DNA from: Circinella umbellata
Taxonomy: Eukaryota > Mucoromycota > Mucoromycetes > Mucorales > Lichtheimiaceae
DNA length: 64,000 nt
NCBI GenBank assembly: GCA_025093555.1
Contig: JAIWNF010000018.1
Location: 1 to 64,000 of the forward strand
Direction of reading: 5' to 3'
The notes beneath the pieces are model-generated. The model did not search any database. It saw only the letters and a program-made list of their open reading frames with translations, and had not been told where the DNA came from. Below are positions 1 to 12,665 of this stretch, piece after piece. Both the position numbers and the translations under genes were made by a program. Position 1 is the stretch's first letter. Every line of letters starts with the position of its first letter.

Positions 1-996
1 AAACTCCAACAGCTATCAGTGAGCAATTTTTACAATACCTTAACTGTTTGGGCTGGCCTGTGAGTAAATATATTGAAGTAACGTGTCCTAATTAAACCAT
101 GTATAACTCATAACAATAAATTTTATAAACATAGGTGGATATCGAAGAACATCAAGGATTTAGAGGAAAATTAGATTCAACCATATGCAACACTACGCCT
201 TATTATGCTGATCGAACTATTGAATTCTTAGTAAATTCTCCTTACTTGCTTAATTTACCACCATCAGCAGCATCAACAACAACAACCGATAATAGTAGCT
301 ATAGTAGTCCATATAGCAATATGAAAACTATTTCAAGGATTCACCAATATGTATCATCAGATGATCATGTTTGTGTGATATGGATTGAAGATCTCACCAA
401 TTACACCGAGCTGGCTCGGCGGATCAAAATGTCAAGTTCGAACAACTCGAAAGCGATGGTGTTTATTTTCATTAATCCGTTAAAGAATAGTGGGAATAGA
501 CTTTTCTGGATACGGATTTTAATACCATCGATTGGGAACAATGCCACTTCGGTGATGGCAAGTCAACGATTAAACGAAAATGCATTGGTAAAGAAGACTA
601 TGTATTATACATATATTTATTATTGTTATTGCGATAATGTAGGATGATATAATGAATTAATATATCTCTATAATATGAATTAGATATTTGGACCACTTGT
701 GGATGGAATTATTGTAAGCCGGCATGCCTTAGGAAGTATGGTGAGAAATACAGCTATTTCAGCTCATCAAGCATGTCGGGTTGTTACAGATACCTATACC
801 CGTCCATATGTCATGCGGAAACAATTTATTGAAGAGATGGCACACCGTCATCGTAGCAAGCAGCAGTTATCAGAGTAAGTTATTAGAAGTGATATTAGTA
901 ATCCGAGGGAAATAAAACTAATAATAATATCGGGAAATGTTTAAATTTAAAAACTATAGGTTTTACTCTGAAGTTTTTATTGGAAAAGATAATTAA
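1..996 (+). pseudogene. Second, partial copy of RalGAP-beta 3' exons (left palindrome arm)
   Basis: This segment repeats, on the plus strand, the last exons of the gene at 2435-8018. The exons are 1-59 (cut by the window edge), 135-587, 684-874 and 960-996, with identical introns and stop codon (994-996). They encode the Rap/Ran-GAP-like C-terminal domain. No 5' part can be seen here, so whether a full second gene exists depends on sequence left of the window. If the palindrome is real this is a truncated or duplicated 3' end; if it is an assembly foldback the copy does not exist in the genome. Confidence 0.8.
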
Positions 997-3430
997 TCTG
1001 CATTCTATTAAATACTCTTGCATAAACACATCCCATGAACTAGTGTTACAACCTTTTTTTTTTCTTTTTTACCGTCTTAGAATGTCATAATAATAATAGC
1101 AATAGTTCTCCTCTTTTCTTCTGGTTTCTAAACTTCTTACTAATTTTGATTATTATTAATATTATTACTATTACTATTATCAAATCTAATCATATAGCAT
1201 AATTTATTGTTCCTTCTTTAAAAAAAGATAAACATACCCATACACTCTCAAATTTTTTGTCGTTGCTGACATATAAACAACACAATTTTATGATACGTTT
1301 ATTTTCTTTAATGTCTCCTTTAAACACAGCGCCGAGTTTGCCATATCTGTTTGAGGCAGCTTATACAGGTATGTAAAGAAAATAAAAACCATAACAATAA
1401 AATATAAATACAGTGTTTTGCGTTTAAGAATATAAAAATTCGGGAGAGAAGATCCAATCTTTGATTCCATCAGACATATAACTTCAGAGGTCAATATAAT
1501 ACTTAGTACTTGAGTATGATCAATAAAAATTTTCAACATTCAATATAATAATCAGAACAATCCATCCAAAAAATAAAGAGTCTTTTATATGATTTAATAA
1601 GGTTGTCCGATTGGTCAGTTCCTCAAGAGACGAGTGGCACGAAATGTTCTTACCATGCAAAGAAAAAATAAAGTGAGGAGGGAAGGATTCACCACTACTG
1701 TAGAAGATGTTTGAATTTTCAGATTGTAGTGGTTGATATTCCTTCCCTCCTCACTTTATTTTTTCTTTGCATGGTAAGAACATTTCGTGCCACTCGTCTC
1801 TTGAGGAACTGACCAATCGGACAACCTTATTAAATCATATAAAAAGACTCTTTATTTTTTGGAGTGGATTGGTTCCTGATTATTATATTGAATGTTGAAA
1901 ATTTTTATTGATCATACTCAAGTACTAAGTATTATATTGACCTCTGAAGTTATATGTCTGATGGAATCAAAGATTGGATCTTCTCTCCCGAATTTTTATA
2001 TTCTTAAACGCAAAACACTGTATTTATATTTTATTGTTATGGTTTTTATTTTCTTTACATACCTGTATAAGCTGCCTCAAACAGATATGGCAAACTCGGC
2101 GCTGTGTTTAAAGGAGACATTAAAGAAAATAAACGTATCATAAAATTGTGTTGTTTATATGTCAGCAACGACAAAAAATTTGAGAGTGTATGGGTATGTT
2201 TATCTTTTTTTAAAGAAGGAACAATAAATTATGCTATATGATTAGATTTGATAATAGTAATAGTAATAATATTAATAATAATCAAAATTAGTAAGAAGTT
2301 TAGAAACCAGAAGAAAAGAGGAGAACTATTGCTATTATTATTATGACATTCTAAGACGGTAAAAAAGAAAAAAAAAAGGTTGTAACACTAGTTCATGGGA
2401 TGTGTTTATGCAAGAGTATTTAATAGAATGCAGATTAATTATCTTTTCCAATAAAAACTTCAGAGTAAAACCTATAGTTTTTAAATTTAAACATTTCCCG
2501 ATATTATTATTAGTTTTATTTCCCTCGGATTACTAATATCACTTCTAATAACTTACTCTGATAACTGCTGCTTGCTACGATGACGGTGTGCCATCTCTTC
2601 AATAAATTGTTTCCGCATGACATATGGACGGGTATAGGTATCTGTAACAACCCGACATGCTTGATGAGCTGAAATAGCTGTATTTCTCACCATACTTCCT
2701 AAGGCATGCCGGCTTACAATAATTCCATCCACAAGTGGTCCAAATATCTAATTCATATTATAGAGATATATTAATTCATTATATCATCCTACATTATCGC
2801 AATAACAATAATAAATATATGTATAATACATAGTCTTCTTTACCAATGCATTTTCGTTTAATCGTTGACTTGCCATCACCGAAGTGGCATTGTTCCCAAT
2901 CGATGGTATTAAAATCCGTATCCAGAAAAGTCTATTCCCACTATTCTTTAACGGATTAATGAAAATAAACACCATCGCTTTCGAGTTGTTCGAACTTGAC
3001 ATTTTGATCCGCCGAGCCAGCTCGGTGTAATTGGTGAGATCTTCAATCCATATCACACAAACATGATCATCTGATGATACATATTGGTGAATCCTTGAAA
3101 TAGTTTTCATATTGCTATATGGACTACTATAGCTACTATTATCGGTTGTTGTTGTTGATGCTGCTGATGGTGGTAAATTAAGCAAGTAAGGAGAATTTAC
3201 TAAGAATTCAATAGTTCGATCAGCATAATAAGGCGTAGTGTTGCATATGGTTGAATCTAATTTTCCTCTAAATCCTTGATGTTCTTCGATATCCACCTAT
3301 GTTTATAAAATTTATTGTTATGAGTTATACATGGTTTAATTAGGACACGTTACTTCAATATATTTACTCACAGGCCAGCCCAAACAGTTAAGGTATTGTA
3401 AAAATTGCTCACTGATAGCTGTTGGAGTTT
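1..3430. repeat. Large palindrome (inverted repeat), arms about 1.7 kb
   Basis: Bases 1-1698 read as the reverse complement of about 1726-3430. For most of the length position x pairs with 3431-x, including homopolymer runs of identical length. Near the centre the pairing slips: small indels around 1553-1577 change the sum to 3427, further mismatches occur at 1687-1698, and a loop of about 27 nt (1699-1725) is unpaired. The left arm reaches base 1, so the repeat may continue outside the window. The right arm holds the 3' exons of the RalGAP-beta gene; the left arm holds a second copy of them. Each arm also carries the same unrecognised 83-codon ORF (1288-1539 minus, 1892-2143 plus). It could be a real foldback duplication or a chimeric or contig-end assembly artefact; sequence alone cannot decide. 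Confidence 0.93.
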
Positions 3431-6400
3431 CCACAAGTTCTGGCCAAGAGGTATTGCCAGATTGAGCATAATAAGCGGTAATGGATATACAGTCGCGTCT
3501 AAATAAATAGATAGTAGATGTGAGGCAAAGATCAATACACTATTCCAAATATTTTTTTTCGGGTGCTCTATTTAATCGTTCGCGTACTCATTTAACATAT
3601 CCAGCGTTTCTATTTCTGTGATTAGTGTGTCAGTAATCTTTAAGGGGGTAATATGTGTCCGATTCTGTGGTAATAATAATCCAAGTTCACTAAGTAATAG
3701 TCGAAAACCTCGCGCACTATTATAGTTGCACAGAAAGTATATATATATTGTTAATCTTCTTCAATCACATATTAAAGGTCTTCTGATATACGTTTATTAT
3801 TTACCTGTCTGTATTAATATTTTCATCTGTTGGTAATGCATTATACCGATCCAGCGGTTTTGTTTGTGATTTCTCAACGGCGGCAGCTTCAGCGCTTTGC
3901 TCCCGTTCTGAAAGTAATTGAATAGAAGCCCATTGTTTCCAATTATCTGATTTTTTATCAAACAAATCATCGATATGGGGAATGGCATCTTCGTTGACTG
4001 CTTGTGCTACGGGTGCTTGGAAGACCCGATCCAAATTATTTTGCCTTTTGATCATATTAGAAATGGTAGGCGCACTACTATCATCTGACGTTGGGGAGTC
4101 ACCTATATTACTATCTTCAAGTACTGGTGGCGAGGCACCTATAGGTGATGTTGTTGTTGATGACAAACTAGGAGGTGATTTACGGAGATCCTTGTATCGT
4201 GTTTCCATTGACCAAACATATTTACCCGTGGTATCGCGTATAATGGCCATAACAGCAGGAGTTTCCTTAGGTCCAGAAGTACTTTCAGTATCATATACAG
4301 CCAAAATCATTCGTTTATCAAATAAAAAGTATCTAACAGAATTTCGAGACTCCCGTGTATCATGTTGATCTTGCCCTGCTATTGTTGTTGCTGAGCCTTG
4401 CTGCTGTTGTTTCCAACGACGATATTTCGCTTGTTGTAAGTCACTCATTATCATTGGTTTACGGTTTGTGAACCACTGTTCATTCCATGATTGAAACTTC
4501 CCCAGTTGATTAACAAATTGAGACATGCAATATTCTGCTGCCATACGTACGGCTACTTCCTCCTTTTTATGAACCGTAGAGTTACTTCGGCTCCCAGTCG
4601 ATGATTGTTGTTGGGATGGAGTATTATTAGTACTACTGGTAGGTTTATTGGCTCTTGGTGGCAATTGGAATAATTGTTTTGTTGGTGGGAAAGTTGTATC
4701 GCGGCGTTTCTTTTTTTCTGGATGTTGTGCTTCCAGAGAATTGTTCGCATCAGTTTCTCGATCAAAAATGGTGATACCTTTGCTCAAAGTGACAATTACT
4801 GCTTTGTAACAGTCCTGATCGTCAATGATCCATTGACTCACTAATATCCATTTGAGCATACAATCGTAAGCTTGCACAATAAGAGGATAAGAGTGTATCT
4901 AACAGCGATATAAAAAATCAATGAAGAGAGATAGAGGAAAATAAGTTTCAGCTCAAAGGAGAATGTGAGTAATTAATCTTGATCTTACCAGTTTTCCTGC
5001 ATTAATTAATGTATCCACATAACGACTTAACGCTAAAACAAGCTCTCGTGCGACATTCTAGATAATACGTGATACACGTATTCCATTTAATATTATAACA
5101 TTTCCAACAAAATTTTAGATAAAGCATAAAAAAGCAATGTATTGTTACCTTACTATCCCTTTTCACATAGTCATACAAATCGACGAAATCAATCAAAACA
5201 TCAAATGCGACCAAAGTAACATCAGATGGCATTTGCATAGTAAGAATCTATTATTATTATATTTATGTTTATTATTATCCCCTGATTAGGTTAAGATCCT
5301 CCCCATTATATCTACACGATTACATATATATAATCAGAGCGTTTTTTACTAGCTTACCTTTTCCTCAATTAATTTTACAACTGTCCCAACAAGTCCTGGA
5401 CAAAATGGAACATCCTCGATCACATAGACATTAATAAGATGTAGTAGATACCTCATATTATACGATGAAGTCTCTGTGCGCAGAGACATTAGAAGAAGTT
5501 CCAATATATAAAACTTGAGCTACATTGATGAATGATAGGTATATGTTATTTGAATGTTGACCAATATAAAATTTTTAGAGGGGAAAAAAGCTTACACTTG
5601 TAAATGGTCGTTCAATATTATCACCACTATGTTGATTTGCATACAAAACACGTATCTATTAAAAATATTTTGCAGTTCACCATCATCATCATTTTGTTAG
5701 TTTATTTTAATTCATTCTTCTTTTTCCTTAATAAGTAAAGAACTTTAAATAAGATTTTACCAATTGTGTCACAATTTGTTCTTGTTCACCCATAACAGAT
5801 GCATTATCAGACGCACATTGCATATCCCAATCCCATCCTGGTTTTAGTTCCACTTTATCAAAATGATTCGGTAAACACATGATCGTGCTTACTACCTTGA
5901 TAGCTGCCAATCTTAAATCGTCCACGCTTACGAATCCCCGACAATCAATTTGTAACTTGGGTAACACCATTTTGATAGCCGAGATAAATTCAGGAGCAAG
6001 CATTTTCACACCCACCAAATCGGTTGCAAAAAGTTCAGTACAATGTAATAAAATGGTAGGCAAACATGCATCCGACTTTAACCCGACACAAAGTGCAGCA
6101 TAAAATCGTTCGATATAAGTTCTCAAAAATGGTGTGGATCGTTGTGGTCGACAAAATATTTTACATAAAGTGGCGAACGCAGAAGCACATCCACGTTGTG
6201 ATTCCATGCTAGCAGAAGGCGCAGTGGAACAAGCATCAAATAAATAGCTACCAAAAATGTGCAATATTGTGTTGCCATCGGGTTGTTCGATCGTATTGGT
6301 CGGTGACGTCCTGCGTTCTCCAACTAGATTGAACAAATCGACTAAATGTCCAATACCGAGCATCATAATTGTAAAATTGGATGGCGGTAGTTGAAGTGGG

Positions 6401-8018
6401 TGTGGTGCAAGGTAAAGAATGCGATGCCACGAGTAGTGAACAAAATCGGGTGATAGATCAAGTTTGACATTGATACCATTGGTAGATAATACAACCATAT
6501 CAGTGCCTTCATCTGAACCATACGTCAAGTTTAAAACGCGATTCGTTAACGAAAAAGTAATCGAGCTCCATTGTTGGATTGCTTTTGAACGATGGGACCA
6601 ACGCATAAAACATTCCTAATTTCTCCCATCAGACTTGTATCAATATATAAGCGCTATTTATTTTAGTTGTTTGATACGAGAAAAAAAAAAGTCGTATTAC
6701 CTTGAGTATATCCCACATTTCCACTTCTCGTACCCGTGAACGTAACCAAAGTTCGAAAAGCACCTACAAAAATATAATCCAGTTTTATGAGCATAATATG
6801 AAAAAAGTTTTTCTATCCGCTTTCCTCGTGGAAATAAAAATATCTGTTTTTTCAAATCGAATATTTATTTACCCGTAATAAATGTTCACATAATTCATCA
6901 CCCATATTAACGACACCAGTTACTGAATTATCAGCTACAGGTTCTTTCAGTAGAAAGTCCGCAATACCCAACACAGTTTTCAAAAGAATCGTCCAAGTCT
7001 CTACCGACATTTCCAAAGTTCTTCCTGCCATAGCCAATACAGTTAATGTCTTATTACATAATTCGATATGACGATGGATAAGCTGTGTTAATGTTTCTTT
7101 CAAAGCTGATGCATTATTGGCTGATGCTGCACTCGGTGCTCCTGATCCAACATGAGGTGAGGTAGTATTTGTTGGTGAAGGTAAAGTGACTGGAACAATA
7201 TTGGCGTGGGGATTGACTGGTAACATATTAAGATAAAAGCTACTAGGACGCCCACTACTTGTGCCAATATGAGCAGAGTGCTGTGATTGCTGTTGATGGT
7301 GAGGTTGTGCCGGATTGTTACTCTTGTTATTAATATTATTAACATTACTGCTACTGCTATTATTATTACTTGTTGTTACATTAGGAGAAGTATTGTTGTT
7401 ACTGCTGTTGGAATTGTTGCTACTATTATTGGAAATGAAAGGAGGTGCAACAGGAGACGGAACAGGAGGTGCTTGTATGATTCGTGGTTGGAAAAGTAAG
7501 GAAAATTGATGGAATATGATCTGGTAAAATTCCTGCTCCAACCCTTCGTTGACAACGGCAGCAGGTCGTAAAGGAGGTTCTAATAACCACTGAGCATATA
7601 TACTCACGTCGTTACTAGTGATGTCCATATCTTCGAGTGGTAAACTAAAACCTTGCCCTAAAACTTCCATAAACCATTTGACGTGTGCTGGTGATGCAAA
7701 AATGTTGGGATCAGGCAAATGTTTTCCAGGTCCAGGTTGAAGGTAATTCGTGATTTCGGATATAAGAGCTCGACGAATGGATAATGGAAGCGATCCAAGA
7801 ATGTTTGTTTCTAAGTTTAAAAAAGAAAAGTAATAAAATGAACCACTTTTTTTTTAGTATTCTATAAACGATGATCACCAAATAAATAATCAATATATAT
7901 ACACGCCTCACACAGATATAGGCATACAACAGGAATTAATTACAAAAAGATTAAAGACAAAGAACATACGAGGGTCATGTTGCAGCAGACGAAGCTGCGC
8001 TATCCAGTCCAAAAACAT
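2435..8018 (-). CDS. Ral GTPase-activating protein subunit beta homologue
   Basis: Fourteen exons: 8018-7970, 7810-6873, 6763-6701, 6615-5761, 5655-5596, 5513-5358, 5247-5149, 5057-4989, 4898-3805, 3716-3588, 3498-3372, 3296-2844, 2747-2557 and 2471-2435. They join to 4320 nt (1439 codons plus stop), close to the roughly 1.5-kb-residue length of animal RALGAPB. The N-terminus (MFLDWIAQLRLLQ), the HVKWFMEVL segment, the LFGS/IFGSYLFDA-type block and the LCKIFC helix follow that family in order. Residues about 1290-1425 form the Rap-GAP-like domain (HVCVIW, FGPLVDGIIVSR, VMRKQFIEE). In animals the beta subunit pairs with a catalytic alpha subunit to inactivate Ral/Rheb-type GTPases; no catalytic alpha-type GND motif is visible here, as expected for beta. 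Asn/Ser-rich linkers are fungal additions (residues about 115-165 and in exon 9). No alpha gene lies in the window. Confidence 0.9.
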
Positions 8019-9195
8019 GAAGAAAAAAACGATGGCACTTTTTTTCTATTCTTCTCCCAGCAAAAAAAAAAATGGAAAAACCAAAAAAAGAAGTGCACGG
8101 TCGTTAGTGGTTTCAATGCAATATAAAAATGAATCTATAACTAGTGGAAAGCTGCACTGCTTATTGTAAGTCTGAGTTATAATGAATGGATCTATCACAG
8201 CAATCGAGAAGTGAAAATTAATAGCCACGTTGTCTACCTCTTTCGTGATTAACCTCGAGCACCTTTCCTTTAATATTATATATAGATAGTAACCTATCAA
8301 AAATTATATTTTTTAACGAGCCATTATTCGTTTCTATTTATACAATATGTTATCACTTACTACTTTAAGGATAGTTATTATCTCGTAGATACAAGATGAG
8401 CATTGCAATAATAGAAACTATAAACATAATAATTATTAAGTGTTATTTAAGTATCAACTATAGATGTACGTACTCGTTCTTATTTGGTTTCCCAGTTCGC
8501 GTAGTACTTCCCCATTAACTATGCAATTTTCACTTTCCAAGTCATTTATTAATACTGATAACTTCAATTTGAGGACAGTTTTCGAAGAAATGATCAGTAT
8601 CATTGGCTGTACTCGTTACCTTTTTTCTGCTACATTAATCATACTATTTATTGACCTTATCTAGTTTAAGTTGATTTGGGTTGAATATATCAACATGCAT
8701 GTGCCAACTTATTAAACAGACATTTGAATATAAATATTTAATGACAATCTCACCAAAACAAAAGCAAAAAATTGATTTATTAATTTTATTTTTATGGTTT
8801 ATTTATTCGATTTATTCGATTTCTCGATTCAACAAAAAAACTATTACGAATGGATACAACAGAATCCACTACAAAATTTTGACGAATGTTGAGGATTATG
8901 CAATGCTGAGGGAAAGATTTATATAGTGCTAGTAATTTACACCTATAGTGTGGAGAGGCGACTAAATAATCATCCGTGGGAAAAGTTAAAGTCAAAGTTA
9001 AAGTAGCTGATGCTTTGTACGTTATTCTTTCTCCAAGAAAATAAAAAATGATAGCAAAAATAAATATAAAAACCTTGTTTTAAACATCTTTTCAAATATT
9101 TATATAGAAAAATTGATGCACAAGAAAAGAAATAGAGAAGATAAGAATTATTTGGAATGATAAGGTTATATACTGAGACAATTTAAACTCTAATC
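8019..9195. other. Intergenic, between RalGAP-beta 5' end and P450-1 3' end
   Basis: AT-rich spacer with poly-A/T runs. Small ORFs (8046-8300 minus, 8464-8664 plus, 8681-8926 plus) show no recognisable motif and no splice-extended homology. The part next to 8018 should hold the RalGAP-beta promoter, and the part next to 9196 the P450 3' UTR. No RNA gene or repeat was recognised. Confidence 0.5.
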
Positions 9196-11656
9196 CTAAT
9201 ATCTTTCAACAAACTGAATTTCGAGAGACTCGGGAGCAAAGTTCAACGGTAAGTCAGTTACAATGCCGTTTTCATGCTTTAAACCTTCAGGTAGCTTCCA
9301 AGTGTATTTTCTCACTAATATTATATATAATTACGATGAAGTTTTCACTGTATTAGTACAGATGAAAATAAATAAATGTGTAAACGTAGTATCAAAGCGA
9401 ATCAGATAATAATAATAAAGCTTACATAGCATAGATAATGCAACTCTTTGTTCCATCATACTAAAGTTTATACCAATACATTGGCGTGAGCCTCCCGAGA
9501 AAGGGACCCAAGTAGCGCCTTCATGTGAATAATGTTCACCGCCTTCAGCGAATCGTTCAGGATCAAATTGTTCGGGGTTTTTCCATGTATCCGGGTTATA
9601 ATGTAAAGCTTCGATATCAATATTAACAATGGTATTTTTGGGAATGACAATTCCACCCAACTCAACATCTTCATGTGAAGCACGAACAGATATTTCATTA
9701 AATGGCGCATGCATTCGTAAAACTTCTTTAATAATCATATCCAAATATGAAAAGTTTTTAGAGTCTTGTAATGTGGGAAAAACATCAACCAATTCACTTC
9801 CAAGAACGTTTATGGATTCTTGCCGTGCTTTTTCTTGGATATCCTATAGTATTGTTAAACGCAATTACAATATATAAATTATTCATAATATTTACTAATT
9901 AGTAAATATAAAAATAGCAGCAGTAGTAACAGCAGTAGTAGTGTAGTAAAGATCAAGAAAATATATAAACGAAAATATACGTAATATGCAAACTTACAGG
10001 ATTGACAGCGAGTTCATACAAGCAATGTGCTAATGCGTGACTAGTAGTATCATGTCCTATAATATATTGAAAAAAACAGATATAATTATATTTTACTCTA
10101 TGGACAACAATATATATAAGACATTATATATTATTTACCTGCCAAAAAGAGAAGTGCCATGTTGTGCTATATGATTCAGGAGTAAAAAGATTAATTACGT
10201 ATTAAATCATAAAATATGTCCTAGAAAAGAAGAAAATATATTCACCCGCAATTCTAGCTTAGTCAAGATTCCTTCACCGGCTAGTTCCCCTTCTAGCATC
10301 AATGTAAGCAAATCTTTCTCACTTTTAGGGCGATTGCTTATAGTAGATTTATTTTTGAGCAACCACTTTCGTCTTTCATCAGCAACTTCATCCAACAATC
10401 CCATAAGTTCAAATGCTGCATTATATCTTTCCCTGCGTCCTTTGCTTATTTTTCGATAAATCCAATCAAGTCTAGGATAAGCGATTGGAATGATATCCAT
10501 GAACCCTTTGAAAGCCATCTCATATGTCTTGACCCAAACAGAATTTTCGTCTTCGAGAGCTTTAAAATTAAAATCTATACATTTTATAATTTAGGACCAT
10601 ATATTATTAGTAACGGGAAGAATAGAAATAATATGACATAGGAAAGCGTATTACCAAAGGCAAATTTTCCAATTGCGTCAAGTGTCAAACGTTTTGAAAG
10701 TTGAGTGGCAGATATCGTCTTATTGACACTTTTATCAATTAATGTAATGGCTTGAGGCATAAGTGATGTAAAAATATTTATAGGCTGTGCGTGATGGAAA
10801 GCAGGATTCATGATCTACGAAATATACAACAGAGCATCATTGTTATTAGAAAGCATGAATAATGAAACAACTGTAAGTAGAGCAAAAAGATACATCATTA
10901 TTCCCCACTTCAACATCTGTCATTCATATATATTTTTAAAGAAAGAGAAGAAATATTTACCTTTCGTTGACGTTTCCAATCTTCTCCATTGGCAGTGAGT
11001 AGATTGTCTGTACCAAACATCTGATTCTGAGCGCTATTTTCTGGAAAATGGGCATTTACAGTCATTGACTTTGTGGCAAATTCTATTGTTTTTAGCAACT
11101 TACTTAGCACCAAAGCTGTTTTAATGTATTATACAATTGTACTTCAAATATGTTGACTTTTGATTGGTAGTCTATTATTCATATTTACACTATTTTTTCT
11201 TTGTTGTTACCTGGTTTATATAAAACATGCCGGGCCAAGACAGGATTTGCGACATAGACTGTCCAATCGAAAGGAAATTTGTTCTATAAATTTGAGTAGT
11301 AAAGGTAAAAAGAATAATGAGTTACAGTTGATCTACGTATTCATGATTAAATGTATTAATAATTTAGATACCATAAAAATAAAATAGTGTATAAATATAT
11401 AAGTTACCAAGTATATACCATTTGCGTTGGAAAGAATAGGAAATACAAGTTTTTTTGTTCGTTGAAGAAGTGGTTCATTATTTCTTAATGATTTCAAAAG
11501 ATCGCCGTAAGGAATAGCAGGAATATGGTTTAAATTTTTGGGGACTGTATAAATTTGACGGTATAATCTACGAATATAATATGTTGCAGCAGTTGCAAAG
11601 ATAATATAATATCGATAAACATGAAGTTCTCGTATCAAATCTTGACGATTGCTCAT
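9196..11656 (-). CDS. Cytochrome P450 monooxygenase, copy 1 (downstream copy)
   Basis: Nine exons: 11656-11408, 11283-11211, 11082-10961, 10814-10655, 10574-10246, 10166-10139, 10056-9998, 9843-9426 and 9314-9196. They join to 1557 nt (518 aa). The N-terminal hydrophobic stretch (residues about 13-30) fits an ER membrane anchor. The I-helix motif AGHDTTS spans the junction of a 28-nt exon and the next one (about residues 320-326). The K-helix ExxR is E380-R383 (KEVLR), PERF follows, and the haem loop FSGGSRQCIG places the axial cysteine at 462. All catalytic signatures are intact. It is a class II microsomal P450 expected to hydroxylate lipophilic substrates with a P450 reductase; substrate and CYP family number cannot be given. 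It is a tandem paralogue of the gene at 12666-15167, on the same strand, with shared intron positions. Confidence 0.93.
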
Positions 11657-12665
11657 TATTGTTATTGATGTTAGAAGAAAAAAAATTGTGTTTATGCTGC
11701 AGTACTTTGAGTTTCAATAGACTTTATTTTTAATGATACAAAAAGCAATAAATATCTTTACGTAAAGAGTATACTTATATATTGATTTTCAAAATTCTGA
11801 TCCGTTCGAATGACTCAGAAAACTATAAACCTCTTCCGACTGTAACCGGATCCAATTTCACACTGAAACGGAGACGACGCCGGGGTCGGTTGGATAAACT
11901 GCAGAGCGTTAAAAGAATAGCATGAATGTCTGTGTCACCTGTTTGCAAAAAGTACTTTTTCATTGTTACACAATTTTGTTTTTATTATTGCATGGAGTCT
12001 AATAATTATAAATACTTAGCCAAGATAGCACAGATAACACAGACTTATTTTCTAGTACATAAATGTAATATACTCATAAGGTACAAGTGAAAGTAAGAAG
12101 GAACATACGTAATTAGAGGGAAAAAAGTTACCACCAGATTCTTTTTTCGAAGCTTCTTTGCGTGCTTACGTACCTAATAATAAATACCTATATTATCTAT
12201 TTGAACTTCTCAGAATATTCAATTTACAAGACTTTATTACGTAACATCGAGTGTATATAAAAACGTATTACTGTATTTAATATACGTATTTATGACAAAA
12301 CAAAATATTACGGCAGTATATTTTATGTAAGTTTGAGAACAAATGAGACTACTATTATGGTATGACATAAGATTATTATTTTGTTTCCTCATCATATTAA
12401 GTTTTCTTTCTTTTGTAAATTATATATTTTATAAAATTAAGTGTATAAAAGTATAATAAAATAAGAGATGTAAAATGAAGAAGAGAACTATATCAGCTTA
12501 AAAGAGGTCGATCATGTTATTCTTTTTATTACGTAGACTCTAGATACTAAGTAACAATTTTAAATAATGTTCCTTTTTCACATAACCAGAATCAATAATT
12601 ACGTACTATTATTTTATTCAAAATGAATAATATACATGGTTTTTTTTACTGCTTTATTATGATTA
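11657..12665. other. Intergenic between the two P450 genes
   Basis: About 1 kb of AT-rich DNA containing the promoter of P450-1 and the 3' flank of P450-2. A relatively GC-rich patch near 11830-11905 (CGACGCCGGGGTCGG) stands out against its surroundings and could be a regulatory site, but no known motif is claimed. No ORF with support. Confidence 0.45.

Noticed and set aside
1288..1539. 83-codon ORF, repeated at 1892-2143
   Set aside because: It lies in both palindrome arms downstream of the RalGAP-beta stop, is Ile/Phe/Leu-rich like translated AT-rich DNA, and has no motif. Its duplication follows from the palindrome.
3982..4368. 128-codon plus-strand ORF
   Set aside because: Antisense shadow of exon 9 of RalGAP-beta.
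7287..7509. Leu-rich plus-strand ORFs
   Set aside because: Antisense of the Asn/Ser-rich linker in RalGAP-beta exon 2 (codon-repeat artefact).
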